A program made the position numbers and the translations under genes. The notes under the pieces are model-generated. The model saw only the letters and a list, made by a program, of their open reading frames with translations, was not told the origin of the DNA and made no database searches. This document shows positions 63,835 through 64,000 of a stretch of DNA of 64,000 nt, piece after piece (positions within the stretch are counted from its first letter, which is position 1; every line of letters begins with the position of its first letter). Location: assembly GCF_030849025.1 (NCBI RefSeq), contig NZ_CP118224.1, forward strand, positions 604,001-668,000, read 5' to 3'. Source of the stretch: Oceanimonas pelagia (GTDB lineage Bacteria; Pseudomonadota; Gammaproteobacteria; Enterobacterales; Aeromonadaceae).

Positions 63835-64000
63835 GTCTTACCGAACAACTGGAAACCCTGGATGCCGGGCTGCTGGCTCGCTTTGGCGCGCCGGAGCAGC
63901 TGGATGGCGAACAGCTGCAGGAACTGCTGGCCGAGCGGGCACGCCTGCTGGCGCTGCTGCTGGAGCAGGAAATGCTCAGCCCCGGGCAGGTCAATGCATT
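63831..64000 (+). CDS. FlaI/FliT-like flagellar chaperone, 3' end cut by window
   Basis: Open frame from ATG at 63831 (overlapping the fliD stop by four bases) to the window edge, 56 residues. The visible part (MSLTEQLETLDAGLLARFG ... ELLAERARLLALLLEQEM) is helical and Leu/Glu-rich. By position between fliD and, usually, fliS it should be the FlaI/FliT-type protein, a FliD chaperone; sequence alone does not prove this. Confidence 0.65.
   Translation, partial: MSLTEQLETLDAGLLARFGAPEQLDGEQLQELLAERARLLALLLEQEMLSPGQVNA

Overview
The window looks like chromosomal DNA of a GC-rich, polarly flagellated marine or brackish gammaproteobacterium. The best guess is the Aeromonadaceae side (Oceanimonas, Oceanisphaera or Zobellella-like). 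The reasons are the polar-type flagellar layout flgT / flgOP / flgNMA / cheV-cheR-flgB..L and flagellin-flaG-fliD, the VC2046/SO_2500 family gene, and neighbourhoods that echo E. coli (cysK-crr, cysZ/zipA-ligA, ldtD-mepK). Genus is inferred from content only. No insertion sequence, phage, CRISPR array or rRNA was seen.

Layout. 1-2.3 kb: a TAXI-type TRAP transporter (permease truncated by the window edge). 2.5-8.2 kb: a CbiM-like membrane protein, a DsbA-family thiol protein, a 7-bp tandem repeat, ycaO, asd and lysO. 8.4-11.8 kb: a basic amino-acid ABC transporter operon behind two spaced ARG-box-like operators, with a folded palindromic element between the binding protein and permease genes. 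11.8-18.3 kb: a REP-like pair, xthA, an SDR, an RND efflux pair and a DUF6515 protein. 18.4-25.2 kb: twin tRNA-Tyr, a VC2046/SO_2500 gene, a FabH-type ketosynthase, a DCC protein, an M32 carboxypeptidase, smrA, a 50-aa DUF3149 protein, a TraB/GumN protein, an SDR and tRNA-Arg(CCT).

25.2-42.5 kb is flagellar region 1: flgT, flgOP, flgNMA, cheV, cheR and flgBCDEFGHIJKL. Promoters fit a sigma54/sigma28 hierarchy. Sigma54-type -24/-12 elements precede flgT, flgO, flgA, flgB and flgF. Sigma28-type elements precede flgO, flgM, the flagellin gene (two) and, unexpectedly, the VC2046/SO_2500 gene. 42.5-51.5 kb: an Orn/Lys/Arg decarboxylase, a lysozyme-like lipoprotein, dsdA, agcS, tmcA, hlyU-family and crr. 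51.6-59.2 kb: cysK, ldtD, mepK, cysZ, zipA and ligA. 59.2-64 kb: a large modular flagellin, flaG, fliD and the start of a FlaI/FliT-like gene.

No wholly new multi-gene system is evident. The most interesting signals are regulatory and mosaic: a palindrome that forms two opposed sigma54 promoters sharing one -12 GC; a sigma28-type promoter before a gene of unknown function; a flagellin whose AT-richer centre is three diverged modules of about 125 residues; and a three-way-junction element inside the amino-acid transporter operon.
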